A stretch of 64,000 nucleotides of DNA from Burkholderia sp. WSM2230 (GCF_000472445.1 NZ_AXAJ01000008.1:126551-190550), one strand, 5' to 3'. Numbered from the stretch's first letter, positions 17,146 through 25,704 are shown. Notes: generated by a model not told the origin, from the sequence alone. Made by a program: numbers and translations.

Positions 17146-18045
17146 ATGAACGCTCCCACTCCCACTGGTTTTCGCTGCGGCATGGTCGCAATCGTCGGCC
17201 GTCCGAACGTCGGCAAATCCACGCTAATGAACGCGCTGGTCGGCCAGAAAGTCAGCATTACCTCGCGCAAGGCGCAGACCACGCGCCATCGCATCACCGG
17301 CATTCACACGCTTGAAGATGCCCAATACATCTTCGTCGACACGCCCGGCTTCCAGACCAGGCACAGCAGCGCGCTGAACCGTTCGCTGAACCGTGCTGTG
17401 ACGTCCACGCTCACCGCCGTGGATGCGATCCTGTTCGTGATCGAAGCCGGCCGTTTCGGCCCGGACGATCAGAAGGTGCTCGACCTGATTCCGCCGTCGG
17501 TGCCCGCGCTGCTCATCGCGAACAAACTTGATCGCGTGTCGGACAAAGACTCGCTGTATCCGTTCATGCAGCAGATGAGCGCGCTGCGTCCCTTCAGCGA
17601 AATCGTGCCGCTGTCGGCGAAGAACCCGGACGACATCAAACGTCTGATGGCGACCGTCAAGCCTTACCTGCCGGAAGGCGCGCCGATCTACGGCGAGGAC
17701 GATCTCACCGATCGCAGCGAACGCTTTCTCGCCGCCGAGATTCTGCGTGAAAAGGTTTTCCGCTGGACCGGCGACGAACTGCCGTACACGAGCACCGTGC
17801 TGATCGACAAGTTCGAGACAGAAGGGCGTCTGCGCCGAATCTTCGCGACGATCCTTGTGGAACGCGACACGCACAAGGCCATGATCATCGGGCAGAAGGG
17901 CGCCAAGCTTAAGCAGATCAGCAGCGAGGCGCGCCTTGACATGGAGAAGCTGTTCGACGGCCCGGTGTATCTCGAAACCTTCATCAAGGTGAAGAGCGGT
18001 TGGGCCGACAACGAAGCGGGACTTCGTGCGTATGGGTACGAATGA
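17146..18045 (+). CDS. era: GTPase Era
   Basis: Era is an essential GTPase that binds the 3' end of 16S rRNA and acts in 30S maturation. The 299-residue protein has G1 (GRPNVGKST), G3 (DTPGFQ) and G4 (NKLD) motifs. The C-terminal KH domain contains IIGQKGAKLKQI. The frame is open back to the rnc stop, but the ATG at 17146 gives the family-standard length. The gene lies between rnc and recO, the usual order, and overlaps recO by 14 bp. Confidence 0.97.
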   Translation: MNAPTPTGFRCGMVAIVGRPNVGKSTLMNALVGQKVSITSRKAQTTRHRITGIHTLEDAQYIFVDTPGFQTRHSSALNRSLNRAVTSTLTAVDAILFVIEAGRFGPDDQKVLDLIPPSVPALLIANKLDRVSDKDSLYPFMQQMSALRPFSEIVPLSAKNPDDIKRLMATVKPYLPEGAPIYGEDDLTDRSERFLAAEILREKVFRWTGDELPYTSTVLIDKFETEGRLRRIFATILVERDTHKAMIIGQKGAKLKQISSEARLDMEKLFDGPVYLETFIKVKSGWADNEAGLRAYGYE

Positions 18046-18952
18046 CGCGTGGGTCACGCTGAATTCCAACACCGACCCGGACGATTCCGAGCCGGCCGAG
18101 CCGTCGCGCGAGCGCTCCACCCGGGCCGCTCGCGGTAGCCGCAAATCCTCCACCAAAAATACCTCTGACGCCACTGCCGGCGAAGAGCCGCGCAAGGCGC
18201 CGGCGCGCAAGTCGTCGCGCGGTTCCGGTTCGGCGTCCGAATACCGGATCGCGGAGCAGCCGGCGTTCGTTCTGCACAGCTATCCGTACCGCGAGACCAG
18301 TCTGATCATCGACGTGCTGTCGCGGGATCACGGCCGCCTCGCGCTCGTCGCGAAGGGCGCAAAGCGCCCGCACTCCGCGTTGCGCGGCGTGTTGCAGACG
18401 TTCCAGCCGCTCGCGCTGTCGTGGTCGGGCAAGTCGGAGGTGCGCACGCTGACCGGCGCGGAATGGGTCGGCGGCATGTTGCCTTTGACGGGCGACGCGC
18501 TCCTGTGCGGCTTCTACGTGAACGAACTGCTCGTCAAGTTCTGTGCGCGCGAAGACCCGCATCCGCAACTGTTCCATCACTACGTGGTCACCATGACGCG
18601 CCTCGCGCACGATGAGCCACCGGTCCAGGTGCTGCGCTCGTTCGAGCGCGTGCTGTTGCGCGAGACCGGTTACGCGATGTCGCTGGATCGCACGGTAACG
18701 CGCAAGCCGGTCGAAGCCGGCAGCCGCTACGTGTTCGACCCGGAGCGCGGCGTGCGCGAAGCCTCCGACGACTTGCCGGCGCAATGGCCAGTGGTTGCGG
18801 GTCAAACCTTGCTCGATATGGAACAGGACGATTACCATCGAGCGCAGACCGTGGCGCAAAGCAAAACGCTGATGCGCTTTCTGCTCAACACCTACCTTGG
18901 CGGCACGCCGCTCGCGACGCGCCAGATTCTGATCGACTTGCAGAACTTATGA
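18032..18952 (+). CDS. recO: DNA repair protein RecO with N-terminal extension
   Basis: RecO works with RecF/RecR to load RecA at single-strand gaps. The OB-fold part starts at about residue 73 (QPAFVLHSYPYRETSLIIDVLSRDHG, quoted as motif YRETSLIIDVLSRDHG). KGAKRPHS and the helical C-terminal domain follow. It is 306 residues from the ATG at 18032 (GTG at 18026 also possible). The roughly 70 residues before the OB fold are Ser/Thr/Arg/Glu-rich and look disordered; RecO usually starts at the fold. No other ATG lies between, so the extension is probably translated. Its stop overlaps the pdxJ start (ATGA). Confidence 0.92.
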   Translation: MGTNDAWVTLNSNTDPDDSEPAEPSRERSTRAARGSRKSSTKNTSDATAGEEPRKAPARKSSRGSGSASEYRIAEQPAFVLHSYPYRETSLIIDVLSRDHGRLALVAKGAKRPHSALRGVLQTFQPLALSWSGKSEVRTLTGAEWVGGMLPLTGDALLCGFYVNELLVKFCAREDPHPQLFHHYVVTMTRLAHDEPPVQVLRSFERVLLRETGYAMSLDRTVTRKPVEAGSRYVFDPERGVREASDDLPAQWPVVAGQTLLDMEQDDYHRAQTVAQSKTLMRFLLNTYLGGTPLATRQILIDLQNL

Positions 18953-19713
18953 GCTTCTTTCTAACGTCGCCGAATGTGATCGATCTCGGCGTGAATATCG
19001 ACCACGTCGCCACGCTGCGCAACGCGCGCGGCACGTCATACCCCGACCCGATCCGCGCCGCGCTGATGGCAGAGGAGGCGGGCGCCGACGCGATCACGCT
19101 GCATCTGCGCGAAGACCGCCGCCATATCGTGGACGCGGACGTGCGCGCGCTGCGTCCGCTGCTGAAGACGCGGATGAATCTGGAATGCGCGGTCACACAG
19201 GAAATGCTCGACATCGCGTGCGAGGTGCAGCCGCACGACGTTTGTCTGGTGCCGGAAAAGCGCCAGGAATTGACGACCGAAGGCGGTCTTGACGTGGCCG
19301 GCCAGTTCGAGGCCGTGCGCGCCGCGTGCCGTCAGCTTGCGGACGCGAACTCGCGCGTGTCGCTTTTCATCGATCCCGACGAGACGCAGATTCGCGCCGC
19401 GCACGAAGCCGGCGCGCCGGTAATCGAGCTGCATACCGGACGCTACGCCGAAGCGCACGATCCCGCGGAACAGCAGCGCGAGTACGAGCGCGTCGTCCGC
19501 GCGGTCGAGTTCGGCGCGACGCTCGGCATCAAGGTCAATGCCGGCCACGGTTTGCATTACACGAACGTCCAGCAGATCGCGGCGATTGACGGCATTGTCG
19601 AGCTGAACATCGGTCATGCGATCGTCGCGCACGCGATCTTCGCCGGCTGGGACAACGCGGTGCGCGAGATGAAGGCGATCATGGTCGCCGCGCGTCTCGG
19701 CGCACGCGCCTGA
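18949..19713 (+). CDS. pdxJ: Pyridoxine 5'-phosphate synthase
   Basis: PdxJ condenses 3-amino-2-oxopropyl phosphate with 1-deoxy-xylulose-5-phosphate to form pyridoxine 5'-phosphate. The 254-residue TIM-barrel protein begins at the ATG overlapping the recO stop. The family motifs are present: LGVNIDHVATLRNARG, TLHLREDRRHI, SLFIDPD, ELHTGRYA and VNAGHGLHYTN. The frame stays open further upstream inside recO, but homology starts here. pdxJ followed by acpS is the standard proteobacterial order. Confidence 0.97.
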   Translation: MSFFLTSPNVIDLGVNIDHVATLRNARGTSYPDPIRAALMAEEAGADAITLHLREDRRHIVDADVRALRPLLKTRMNLECAVTQEMLDIACEVQPHDVCLVPEKRQELTTEGGLDVAGQFEAVRAACRQLADANSRVSLFIDPDETQIRAAHEAGAPVIELHTGRYAEAHDPAEQQREYERVVRAVEFGATLGIKVNAGHGLHYTNVQQIAAIDGIVELNIGHAIVAHAIFAGWDNAVREMKAIMVAARLGARA

Positions 19714-19739
19714 TGCCGCCCGACGAGCCGCTCACGCAT

Positions 19740-20195
19740 ATGGCGATCTACGGCATCGGTACAGACGTCGTGCAGGTGAGCCGCGTCGCTGCGGTCATGC
19801 AGCGCACCAACGGCCGCTTTGCCGAGAAGGTGCTCGGGCCGGACGAACTGCGCGTCTATCACGCGCGCAACGCGCGTTCGGCGGCGCGCGGCCTCGCCTT
19901 TCTCGCCACGCGCTTCTCGGCGAAGGAAGCGTTCTCGAAGGCAATCGGTCTCGGCATGCACTGGCCGATGACATGGCGCGCGCTGCAAACGCTCAACAAG
20001 CCGAGCGGCGAGCCGATGGTCGTCGCCTCGGGCGAACTCGCCGAATGGCTCGAGGCGCGCGGCATTACGGCGCGCGTCACGATCAGCGACGAGCGCGATT
20101 ACGCGGTGTCGTTCGTGATCGCCGAATGCGCACGGGCTCAGGAGCCTGAGGGCACCAGCCCGTCATTTTCCGCCAGTCCTGCCGATAAAAAATAA
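19740..20195 (+). CDS. acpS: Holo-acyl carrier protein synthase
   Basis: AcpS transfers 4'-phosphopantetheine from CoA to Ser37 of ACP. The conserved IGTDVVQVSRV (Mg-binding Asp) and FSAKEAFSKAIG motifs are clear. The protein has 151 residues from ATG 19740, where the conserved MAIYGIGTD sequence begins; an ATG at 19713 overlapping the pdxJ stop would add nine residues. It is slightly longer than E. coli AcpS (126) because of a short Glu/Ser-rich tail. It probably forms an operon with pdxJ. Confidence 0.96.
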   Translation: MAIYGIGTDVVQVSRVAAVMQRTNGRFAEKVLGPDELRVYHARNARSAARGLAFLATRFSAKEAFSKAIGLGMHWPMTWRALQTLNKPSGEPMVVASGELAEWLEARGITARVTISDERDYAVSFVIAECARAQEPEGTSPSFSASPADKK

Positions 20196-20202
20196 TCGGA
20201 AC

Positions 20203-20230
20203 CGCGGCCCGCGCGGCCGCGTCTTTCCTT
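20203..20230 (+). terminator. GC hairpin with T-rich tail after acpS
   Basis: CGCGGCC (20203-20209) and GGCCGCG (20215-20221) form a 7-bp stem with a 5-nt loop followed by TCTTTCCTT. It may attenuate rather than stop transcription into nagZ. Confidence 0.5.
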
Positions 20231-20259
20231 GCTCCACGCATTCTTCAAAGCGGAATTCG

Positions 20260-21288
20260 ATGAAAACCATTCCCGGACCGGTGATGCTCGACGTGGTCGG
20301 CAAAACGCTGAACGACGACGACAGGCGCCGCCTTGCCCACCCGATGACCGGCGGCGTGATCCTGTTCGCGCGCCACTACGAGAGCCGCGCGCAACTCATC
20401 GCGCTGACCGATTCGATTCGCGCGATTCGCGAGGATCTGCTGATCGCTGTCGATCACGAAGGCGGACGCGTGCAGCGCTTCCGGACCGACGGCTTCACGG
20501 TGCTTCCCGCGATGGGCAAGCTCGGCGCGCTGTGGGACAGCGACGTGCTGCACGCCACCAAGGTCACGACGGCGGTCGGCTATATCCTCGCCTCGGAGCT
20601 GCGCGCGTGCGGTATCGACATGAGCTTCACGCCTGTGCTCGATCTGAATTACGGGCAGTCGCAGGTGATCGGCGATCGCGCGTTTCATAGCGACCCGCGC
20701 GTGGTGACGCTGCTCGCGAAAAGCCTCAACCACGGTCTCGCGCTTGCGGGCATGAGTAACTGCGGCAAGCATTTCCCTGGGCACGGTTTCGCGCACGCCG
20801 ACTCGCACGTCGCGATGCCCGTCGACGATCGCTCGCTCGACCAGATCCTGCGCGACGATGTCGCGCCGTATGACTGGCTTGGCTTGTCGCTCGGCTCGGT
20901 GATCCCGGCGCATGTGGTCTACCCTCAAGTCGACTCGAAGCCGGCGGGTTTCTCTCGCGTGTGGTTGCAGGACATCCTGCGCGGCAAGCTGCGCTTCGAA
21001 GGCGCGATTTTCAGCGACGACCTTTCAATGGAAGCCGCGCGCCAGGGCGGCACGCTGACCGAGGGCGCAACGGCGGCGCTGCAAGCCGGCTGCGACATGG
21101 TGCTGATCTGTAATCAGCCGGAACAGGCGGAACAGGTGCTTGATGAATTGCGCTTTACGCCGTCGAAGGAATCGCAGCAGCGGATCGAACGGATGCGCCC
21201 GCGCGGCAAGGCGCTGAAGTGGAGCAAGCTGGTCGCGCAGCCGCAGTATCTGCAAGCGCAGGCGTTGCTGCGCAGTACCTTCGCCTGA
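20260..21288 (+). CDS. nagZ: Beta-N-acetylhexosaminidase NagZ
   Basis: A cytoplasmic family-3 glycosidase that removes N-acetylglucosamine from anhydro-muropeptides during peptidoglycan recycling. The products also signal AmpC induction in many bacteria. The 342-residue protein has the diagnostic KHFPGHG with the flexible-loop His (HADSHV), AVDHEGGRVQRF and the nucleophile Asp in FSDDLSM. The length matches E. coli NagZ. No signal peptide is present, as expected. It ends in front of a bidirectional terminator and the convergent regulator gene. Confidence 0.96.
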   Translation: MKTIPGPVMLDVVGKTLNDDDRRRLAHPMTGGVILFARHYESRAQLIALTDSIRAIREDLLIAVDHEGGRVQRFRTDGFTVLPAMGKLGALWDSDVLHATKVTTAVGYILASELRACGIDMSFTPVLDLNYGQSQVIGDRAFHSDPRVVTLLAKSLNHGLALAGMSNCGKHFPGHGFAHADSHVAMPVDDRSLDQILRDDVAPYDWLGLSLGSVIPAHVVYPQVDSKPAGFSRVWLQDILRGKLRFEGAIFSDDLSMEAARQGGTLTEGATAALQAGCDMVLICNQPEQAEQVLDELRFTPSKESQQRIERMRPRGKALKWSKLVAQPQYLQAQALLRSTFA

Positions 21289-21307
21289 GCGGCGGGCAGC
21301 AGCCAGA

Positions 21308-21338
21308 AAAACGGCGTCTCCAGGTGAGACGCCGTTTT
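21308..21338. terminator. Bidirectional terminator between nagZ and the NtrC-type gene
   Basis: AAAACGGCGTCTC (21308-21320), loop CAGGT, GAGACGCCGTTTT (21326-21338): a perfect 13-bp stem with A- and T-ends, suited to stop transcripts from both sides. Confidence 0.9.
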
Positions 21339-21369
21339 CCATTCGATGCGCGCTGGCGGTTCGCGCCCG

Positions 21370-22752
21370 TCAGTTGAGCCGCATGCGCTGCAGCTTGTTG
21401 TAAAGCGTTTTGGGACTGATGCCGAGCAGCGATGCCGCGCGATGGCGCGTGCCGCCGACCGCATCGAGCGTGGCCCGAATCAGCATTTCTTCGACATCCG
21501 CGAGCGGCGTGCCGACCGTGACCTGCACGCGGCTGCCGTTCAGATCGCGGCCATTGACGGAGCCCGCTTCGTCCGCGCGCAGCGACTCGAGCACGTCACC
21601 GGACGCGTGATAGGCGCGCCGCACGCGGTCCTGCAGTTCACGCACGTTGCCAGGCCATTCGTAGCTCAGGCATTCGCGCAGGAAATTCGGCCCGATCTGT
21701 TTCGCGACCTCGGAGACGCCGCGCGCGGCAGCGTCGTGATTCAGTTCGTCGACGATGGCCTGCGCCAACAGCGCCGGATCCTCGCCGCGCTCGCGCAACG
21801 GCGGCAAGGTCACGGCCGCGGCTTCAAGGCGCAGCGCGAGGTCCTGGTGCAGGCTGCCGTCGGCGACCGCGGCGCGCGGCACCTTGCGCGTCGACGCGAT
21901 CAGGCGGAAATCGGTCACTACCTGGCTCGTGCCGCCCACGCGCATAAACGTCTGCGAATCGAGCGCGCGCAGCAGCGCCTCCTGCTGCGCACGTGGTAAC
22001 TCCGCGATTTCGTCGATGAAAAGCGTGCCGCCGCTCGCCTGCTCGAACAGGCCCGGCTCGCGCTGCTCCGCGCCGCTGAAGGCACCGCGCTCGTGGCCGA
22101 ACAACACGCTGTCCAGGGAACGCAGTGCCACCGCGCCGCCCGCGCTCCGGCAGTCGAGCGTCACGAACGGGCCTTTGCGGCGCCGGCTCATGTCGTGCAT
22201 CGTGCGGGCCGCGACCTGCTTGCCGGTGCCGGCTTCGCCGGAAATGAGCACGGCGGCTTCTGTGGGCGCGATGTGTTCGATCGTGTCGTACACGTGCTGC
22301 ATGGGGCCGCTGCGGCCCAGCATCGAGCCGAAACGGCCCAGTTGGCGCAGCGACGCGCGCAGCGTCTGGACCTCTTCGGTCAGCTCGTAGGGCCGCGGAA
22401 TGCGCGCGAGCAGGCTGCGCAGCCGCGGAATATTGACGGGCTTCAGCAGATAGTCCCAGATGCCGTGCCGCAAACCCTCGATCGCGCTTTCGACGGTCGC
22501 GTTGCCGGTCATGACGATGACGGGCAATGCGCCGCCTGGCGGATGCGCGGGCAGATGCTGCAACAGGTCGAGCCCGCTGCCGTCCGGAAGATTCAGGTCG
22601 ACCAGCACGACGTCGGGAATGAAGCGCGTGAGCGCGGCCCGCGCCTCGGCGAGCGTCGTCGCCGTGTCGACGGAAAAGCCGTCGGCGGCAAGTATGGCGG
22701 ACAGGCCCGACAGGCTATTGGGATCGTCTTCAACAATCAGGGCGTGTGGCAT
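21370..22752 (-). CDS. Orphan NtrC-family response regulator with divergent AAA+ domain
   Basis: A 460-residue protein with a receiver domain (1-120; acidic VEDD, phospho-acceptor Asp52 in VDLNLPDG, Lys in LLKPV). An AAA+ domain follows (about 140-370; Walker A GEAGTGKQ, Walker B LFIDEIAEL), then a Fis-type helix-turn-helix at the C-terminus (RAASLLGISPKTLYNKLQRMRL). Several ATPase motifs differ from the canonical sigma54 activator: GAFTGA is GAFSGA, the sensor-I ATN is STR, and the first arginine-finger position (FREDL) is LHQDL, while LRER is kept. No histidine kinase gene is adjacent. It could be a sigma54 activator with altered ATPase, or a DNA-binding regulator that no longer remodels polymerase. 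Target genes are unknown. Confidence 0.87.
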   Translation of the reverse strand: MPHALIVEDDPNSLSGLSAILAADGFSVDTATTLAEARAALTRFIPDVVLVDLNLPDGSGLDLLQHLPAHPPGGALPVIVMTGNATVESAIEGLRHGIWDYLLKPVNIPRLRSLLARIPRPYELTEEVQTLRASLRQLGRFGSMLGRSGPMQHVYDTIEHIAPTEAAVLISGEAGTGKQVAARTMHDMSRRRKGPFVTLDCRSAGGAVALRSLDSVLFGHERGAFSGAEQREPGLFEQASGGTLFIDEIAELPRAQQEALLRALDSQTFMRVGGTSQVVTDFRLIASTRKVPRAAVADGSLHQDLALRLEAAAVTLPPLRERGEDPALLAQAIVDELNHDAAARGVSEVAKQIGPNFLRECLSYEWPGNVRELQDRVRRAYHASGDVLESLRADEAGSVNGRDLNGSRVQVTVGTPLADVEEMLIRATLDAVGGTRHRAASLLGISPKTLYNKLQRMRLN

Positions 22753-23086
22753 GGCGAGCGCAACTTTTTAAATGGATGGAATACCCGCTTCTGCGCCCGG
22801 AGACTGCGGCGCGCGGCGCGAGCACGATGGCTGGCCGGTACTGTCGGTCGGATGCGCCACCGCGCGCGCGCCGGCAGCCGAGGCGGCGCAATGGCGGCCC
22901 TCCAGTCGGCAGGTGCAGGCGAAGCGGGCGGCGAGTCGACTCACGTAGTTCTGGTCCTTTGCTGTAGCAAAGGGGCGGTTCGCGACCCAGCGATTCGCGT
23001 CGCGCTGCCCCGGTCCAAATTCACCGGCATCCTCCCGGCCACAATGTGGCGGGCAAGGGCACCGGTACTTACCTTCACTTCTGCTG
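22753..23086. other. Intergenic region between csbD-like gene and NtrC-type gene
   Basis: This 334-bp stretch must carry the promoter of the NtrC-type gene and the end of the CsbD transcript. A short perfect hairpin CCTTTGC-TGTA-GCAAAGG is at 22956-22973, without a T-run on either strand. No sigma70 or sigma54 promoter is convincing by eye and no small gene is seen. Confidence 0.4.
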
Positions 23087-23293
23087 TCAGAAATCCCGGT
23101 TGCTGTCGAAGAAGCGGCGCACTTCGCGCTCTGCGTCTTCGCGGCTCTTGCCATAACGTTCCTGGATCAGGCCCGCGAGACGGTCGGCGCGACCTTCGGC
23201 CTTCGTCAATTCGTCGTCGGTCAGTTCGCCCCATGCGGCCTTGGCTTTGCCAAGCAGCTGCTTCCACTTGCCTTCAGCGATGTCGTTGTTCAT
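23087..23293 (-). CDS. CsbD-family stress protein
   Basis: A 68-residue hydrophilic protein beginning MNNDIAEGKWKQLLGKAKAAWGELTDDE, the clear CsbD signature (GKWKQ..G..K..WG.LTDD). It ends in YGKSREDAEREV. CsbD-like proteins are induced by general stress or starvation in many bacteria, and the molecular function is unknown. It is monocistronic here, between efp and the NtrC-type regulator on the same strand. The ribosome binding site is GGAGAG, 6 bp before the ATG. Confidence 0.92.
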   Translation of the reverse strand: MNNDIAEGKWKQLLGKAKAAWGELTDDELTKAEGRADRLAGLIQERYGKSREDAEREVRRFFDSNRDF

Positions 23294-23470
23294 CTCGACT
23301 CTCCGCAGTTAGAAACATAAGGTAAATGCTGACTAGCATGACTTGTGCCAATGCGCTTTGACTCGCTAGATCAAGGGCTTACCTCTGCGCAAGCCGGCAA
23401 GAACGAGCGCGGCGGCCGGCAATTTGGAGAAAATTGCCGGTAAAGTTTTCCTCAACGATACCCGGCGGCC

Positions 23471-23503
23471 CAAAAAAGAAAAAGCGCCCAATGTGGGCGC
23501 TTT
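23471..23503 (-). terminator. Intrinsic terminator of efp
   Basis: On the minus strand AAAGCGCCCA/TGGGCGCTTT (23481-23490 with 23494-23503) forms a 10-bp stem with a tight 3-nt loop, followed by TTCTTTTTT (complement of 23472-23480). It lies about 50 bp past the efp stop. Confidence 0.85.
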
Positions 23504-23553
23504 CCTGATTTTCCCGGCGCGCGCTGCGGCGCGCGGGGAGAAGTGGCCGGCGC

Positions 23554-24111
23554 TTAGGCGCGGCTACGGTACTCGTGGGTACGCGTGTCGATTTCGATCT
23601 TGTCGCCGATGTTGCAGAAGAGCGGCACTTGCAGTTCGAAACCGGTGTTGAGCTTGGCGTTCTTCAACACCTTGCCCGACGACGTGTCGCCCTTGACAGC
23701 GGGTTCCGTGTAGATGATTTCGCGGACCAGCGTGGTCGGCAGTTCGACCGAGATGGCCTTGTCGTTGTAGAAGACGACTTCGCAAGCCATGCCGTCTTCG
23801 AGGTAGTTCATCGCGTCGCCCATCATTTCGGCTTCGACTTCATACTGGTTGTAGTCGGCGTCCATGAACACGTACATCGGGTCGGCGAAGTACGAATACG
23901 TCACTTCCTTGCGCTCGAGCACGACGACGTCGAACTTGTCGTCTGCCTTGTACACGCTTTCCATGCCTGCGCCGGTCAGCAGGTTCTTGAACTTCATTTT
24001 GACGACGGCGGAGTTGCGGCCCGATTTGTTGTATTCGGCCTTTTGCACGACCATGGCGTCTGCGCCGATCATCACGACGTTGCCGGTGCGGAGTTCCTGT
24101 GCGGTCTTCAT
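23554..24111 (-). CDS. efp: Translation elongation factor P, arginine-32 type
   Basis: EF-P relieves ribosome stalling at consecutive prolines. The 185-residue protein has KOW-like domain I and two OB domains. Its tip residue is Arg32 in the loop NKSGRNSA, rather than the lysine of E. coli. Arg32-type EF-P is known to be activated by rhamnosylation by EarP, and earP is encoded just upstream on the same strand. The ATG at 24109-24111 matches the family N-terminus MKTAQELRTGNV; in-frame sequence further upstream is not conserved. AGGACAG precedes the start. Confidence 0.97.
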   Translation of the reverse strand: MKTAQELRTGNVVMIGADAMVVQKAEYNKSGRNSAVVKMKFKNLLTGAGMESVYKADDKFDVVVLERKEVTYSYFADPMYVFMDADYNQYEVEAEMMGDAMNYLEDGMACEVVFYNDKAISVELPTTLVREIIYTEPAVKGDTSSGKVLKNAKLNTGFELQVPLFCNIGDKIEIDTRTHEYRSRA

Positions 24112-24501
24112 AAAAACTGTCCTGTACGAAATAAGTAGCTGTAACTGGTGCTCAACGGCATACGGCGCAAGCGGCTTCGACATTTCATGCACGCCGCGCT
24201 GCGCCGGGACGGCCCGGCGAGAAGCGGTGCATGAAGCGTGGTTGGCTTGCCGCGGGATTCGCGAGGGCGCTGCCGACAGAGTTGCCGATGCAGCGCACTC
24301 TGCCATTCCCGCAGTCCCCGCAGTCCGTTACCTGTTTTTTACCCGATGCGGGCGTGTACACGAGTGGCGCCGGTCGGCAGCCTGGTCCTGGCGCAGGATT
24401 ACGCGGTTTGGCGCGGGTTTTTCACGCCGGACAAACCGCAAAGACCAGGATTTTTTGCTGCGATCGGGCCGCGCTTGCGTCGTCGGCCGTTGGATAACCG
24501 C
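24112..24501. other. Intergenic region between earP and efp
   Basis: This 390-bp stretch separates earP from efp on the minus strand and should carry the efp promoter. I found no strong -35/-10 pair by eye. The composition is somewhat less GC-rich near both genes. No small ORF with convincing start context was seen. Confidence 0.4.
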
Positions 24502-25704
24502 TTATTTTAACTGAGTTTTTGTGAACAAGGCCAGATTTCCCGCGAGGTCGCCAACTTGCGCGAGTTCGGCGGCCCATTCGACCGCGCGCCGCTGCAGCGC
24601 GGGGGAGTGACGGCACAGTGCCGCCCAGTCGGGCGTGCCGGCGCCGTTCCAGGCATGCCAGAAGCGCGCGAGAGCCGCAGCGCAGTCCTCGGGAAGCGTG
24701 CGGGCGTAGTGCGCGAGCGCGGCGTCGAGCTTGGGTAGATGCGCGTCATCGGCTTGCGGGTAGATGTGCCAGACGAAGGGCTTCGCCGCCCACTGCGCGC
24801 GCACGAAGGAGTCTTCGCCGCGTACGAAATTGAGGTCGCTGGCCCACAGCAGCGCGTCGTAGTCAGATTGCTCCGTGAACGCGAGGCCGCGCGCGCTGAG
24901 GGCGCCGCGCTCCGCATGGGCGCCAGCGCCAAACGAAGGCAGTCCGAAAAAGCGCGCCAAGGCGCCGGAGATGCGGCCCTCCGGTACCAGCAACATGACC
25001 GGTTGGACACTGTCGCGCCACTGTTCGAGGAGGCTGTCGACGGCGGGATTCTCGTAGGCGAACAGCGACACGACCGTCGCGCCGGCGGGCGGCGCCTGGC
25101 CGACGGTTGTGCGCCACCAGGCGTCGCGCGCGGCCGGCGACGCCTGGAACGCGTCGCGCGCGGCATCCAGACCCCGTTCCTTCAGCACGCCGCCGGTGCC
25201 CGGCCCGAGGCCAGGAAAAAAGAATGTCTTGACGAGCGGATAGCGCGGATGCGGCGACGGCCGCAGATGAAAGTCGGCCACCCAGTCTTCGGCGCTCAGG
25301 TATTCGAGGTTGATCCACACGGGCGCGCGCTCCCGCTGCGCCATGGCCGCCACGTAAACGGGCGGCAGCTCGCAGGCAAATGCCTCGATCACGACGTCCG
25401 CGACCTGCAGCGTGTCGCCCGCATGCGCGGGCGTGTGCCAATGCTCGACGACGATTCCGCCGACCGTCTGCTGCGCGCGATCCAGCGCGAGCGAAGGGCA
25501 CAGTTTCTGGAACGCATGCAGATCGTCGACGAACACACGCACCTGCCAGCCGTGCTCGCTCGCCAGTTGCCGCGCGAGGCGCCAGCACACGCCGATATCG
25601 CCGAAATTGTCGATTACCGCGCAGAAAATGTCGCAGGCTATCGCCGCGCACGGTTCGGCGGGCAGCGCGACGGATAAAGCGGTGAGCGGCGCAGTTGAGG
25701 ACAT
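24502..25704 (-). CDS. earP: EF-P arginine rhamnosyltransferase EarP
   Basis: EarP transfers rhamnose from dTDP-rhamnose to Arg32 of EF-P. The 400-residue protein has the DUF2331 N-terminus with the conserved acidic motif CDIFCAVIDNFGDIGVCWRLARQL (key residues D-x4-x3-DNFGD, including the catalytic aspartate). The C-terminal half contains VRGEDSFVRAQWAAKPFVWHIYPQ with the donor-binding region (RGEDS, AKPFVWHIYPQ). The ATG at 25702-25704 gives the family length. It diverges from uvrC with about 150 bp between. Its only known substrate, EF-P, is encoded downstream with Arg32, strongly supporting function. Confidence 0.96.
   Translation of the reverse strand: MSSTAPLTALSVALPAEPCAAIACDIFCAVIDNFGDIGVCWRLARQLASEHGWQVRVFVDDLHAFQKLCPSLALDRAQQTVGGIVVEHWHTPAHAGDTLQVADVVIEAFACELPPVYVAAMAQRERAPVWINLEYLSAEDWVADFHLRPSPHPRYPLVKTFFFPGLGPGTGGVLKERGLDAARDAFQASPAARDAWWRTTVGQAPPAGATVVSLFAYENPAVDSLLEQWRDSVQPVMLLVPEGRISGALARFFGLPSFGAGAHAERGALSARGLAFTEQSDYDALLWASDLNFVRGEDSFVRAQWAAKPFVWHIYPQADDAHLPKLDAALAHYARTLPEDCAAALARFWHAWNGAGTPDWAALCRHSPALQRRAVEWAAELAQVGDLAGNLALFTKTQLK

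Noticed and set aside
22956..22973. CCTTTGC-TGTA-GCAAAGG hairpin as a CsbD terminator
   Set aside because: No T-run follows on either strand, so termination cannot be claimed; reported only as a hairpin.
24112..24306. An in-frame N-terminal extension of EF-P
   Set aside because: EF-P homology and length begin exactly at ATG 24111 (MKTAQELRTGN); the extension has no family character.
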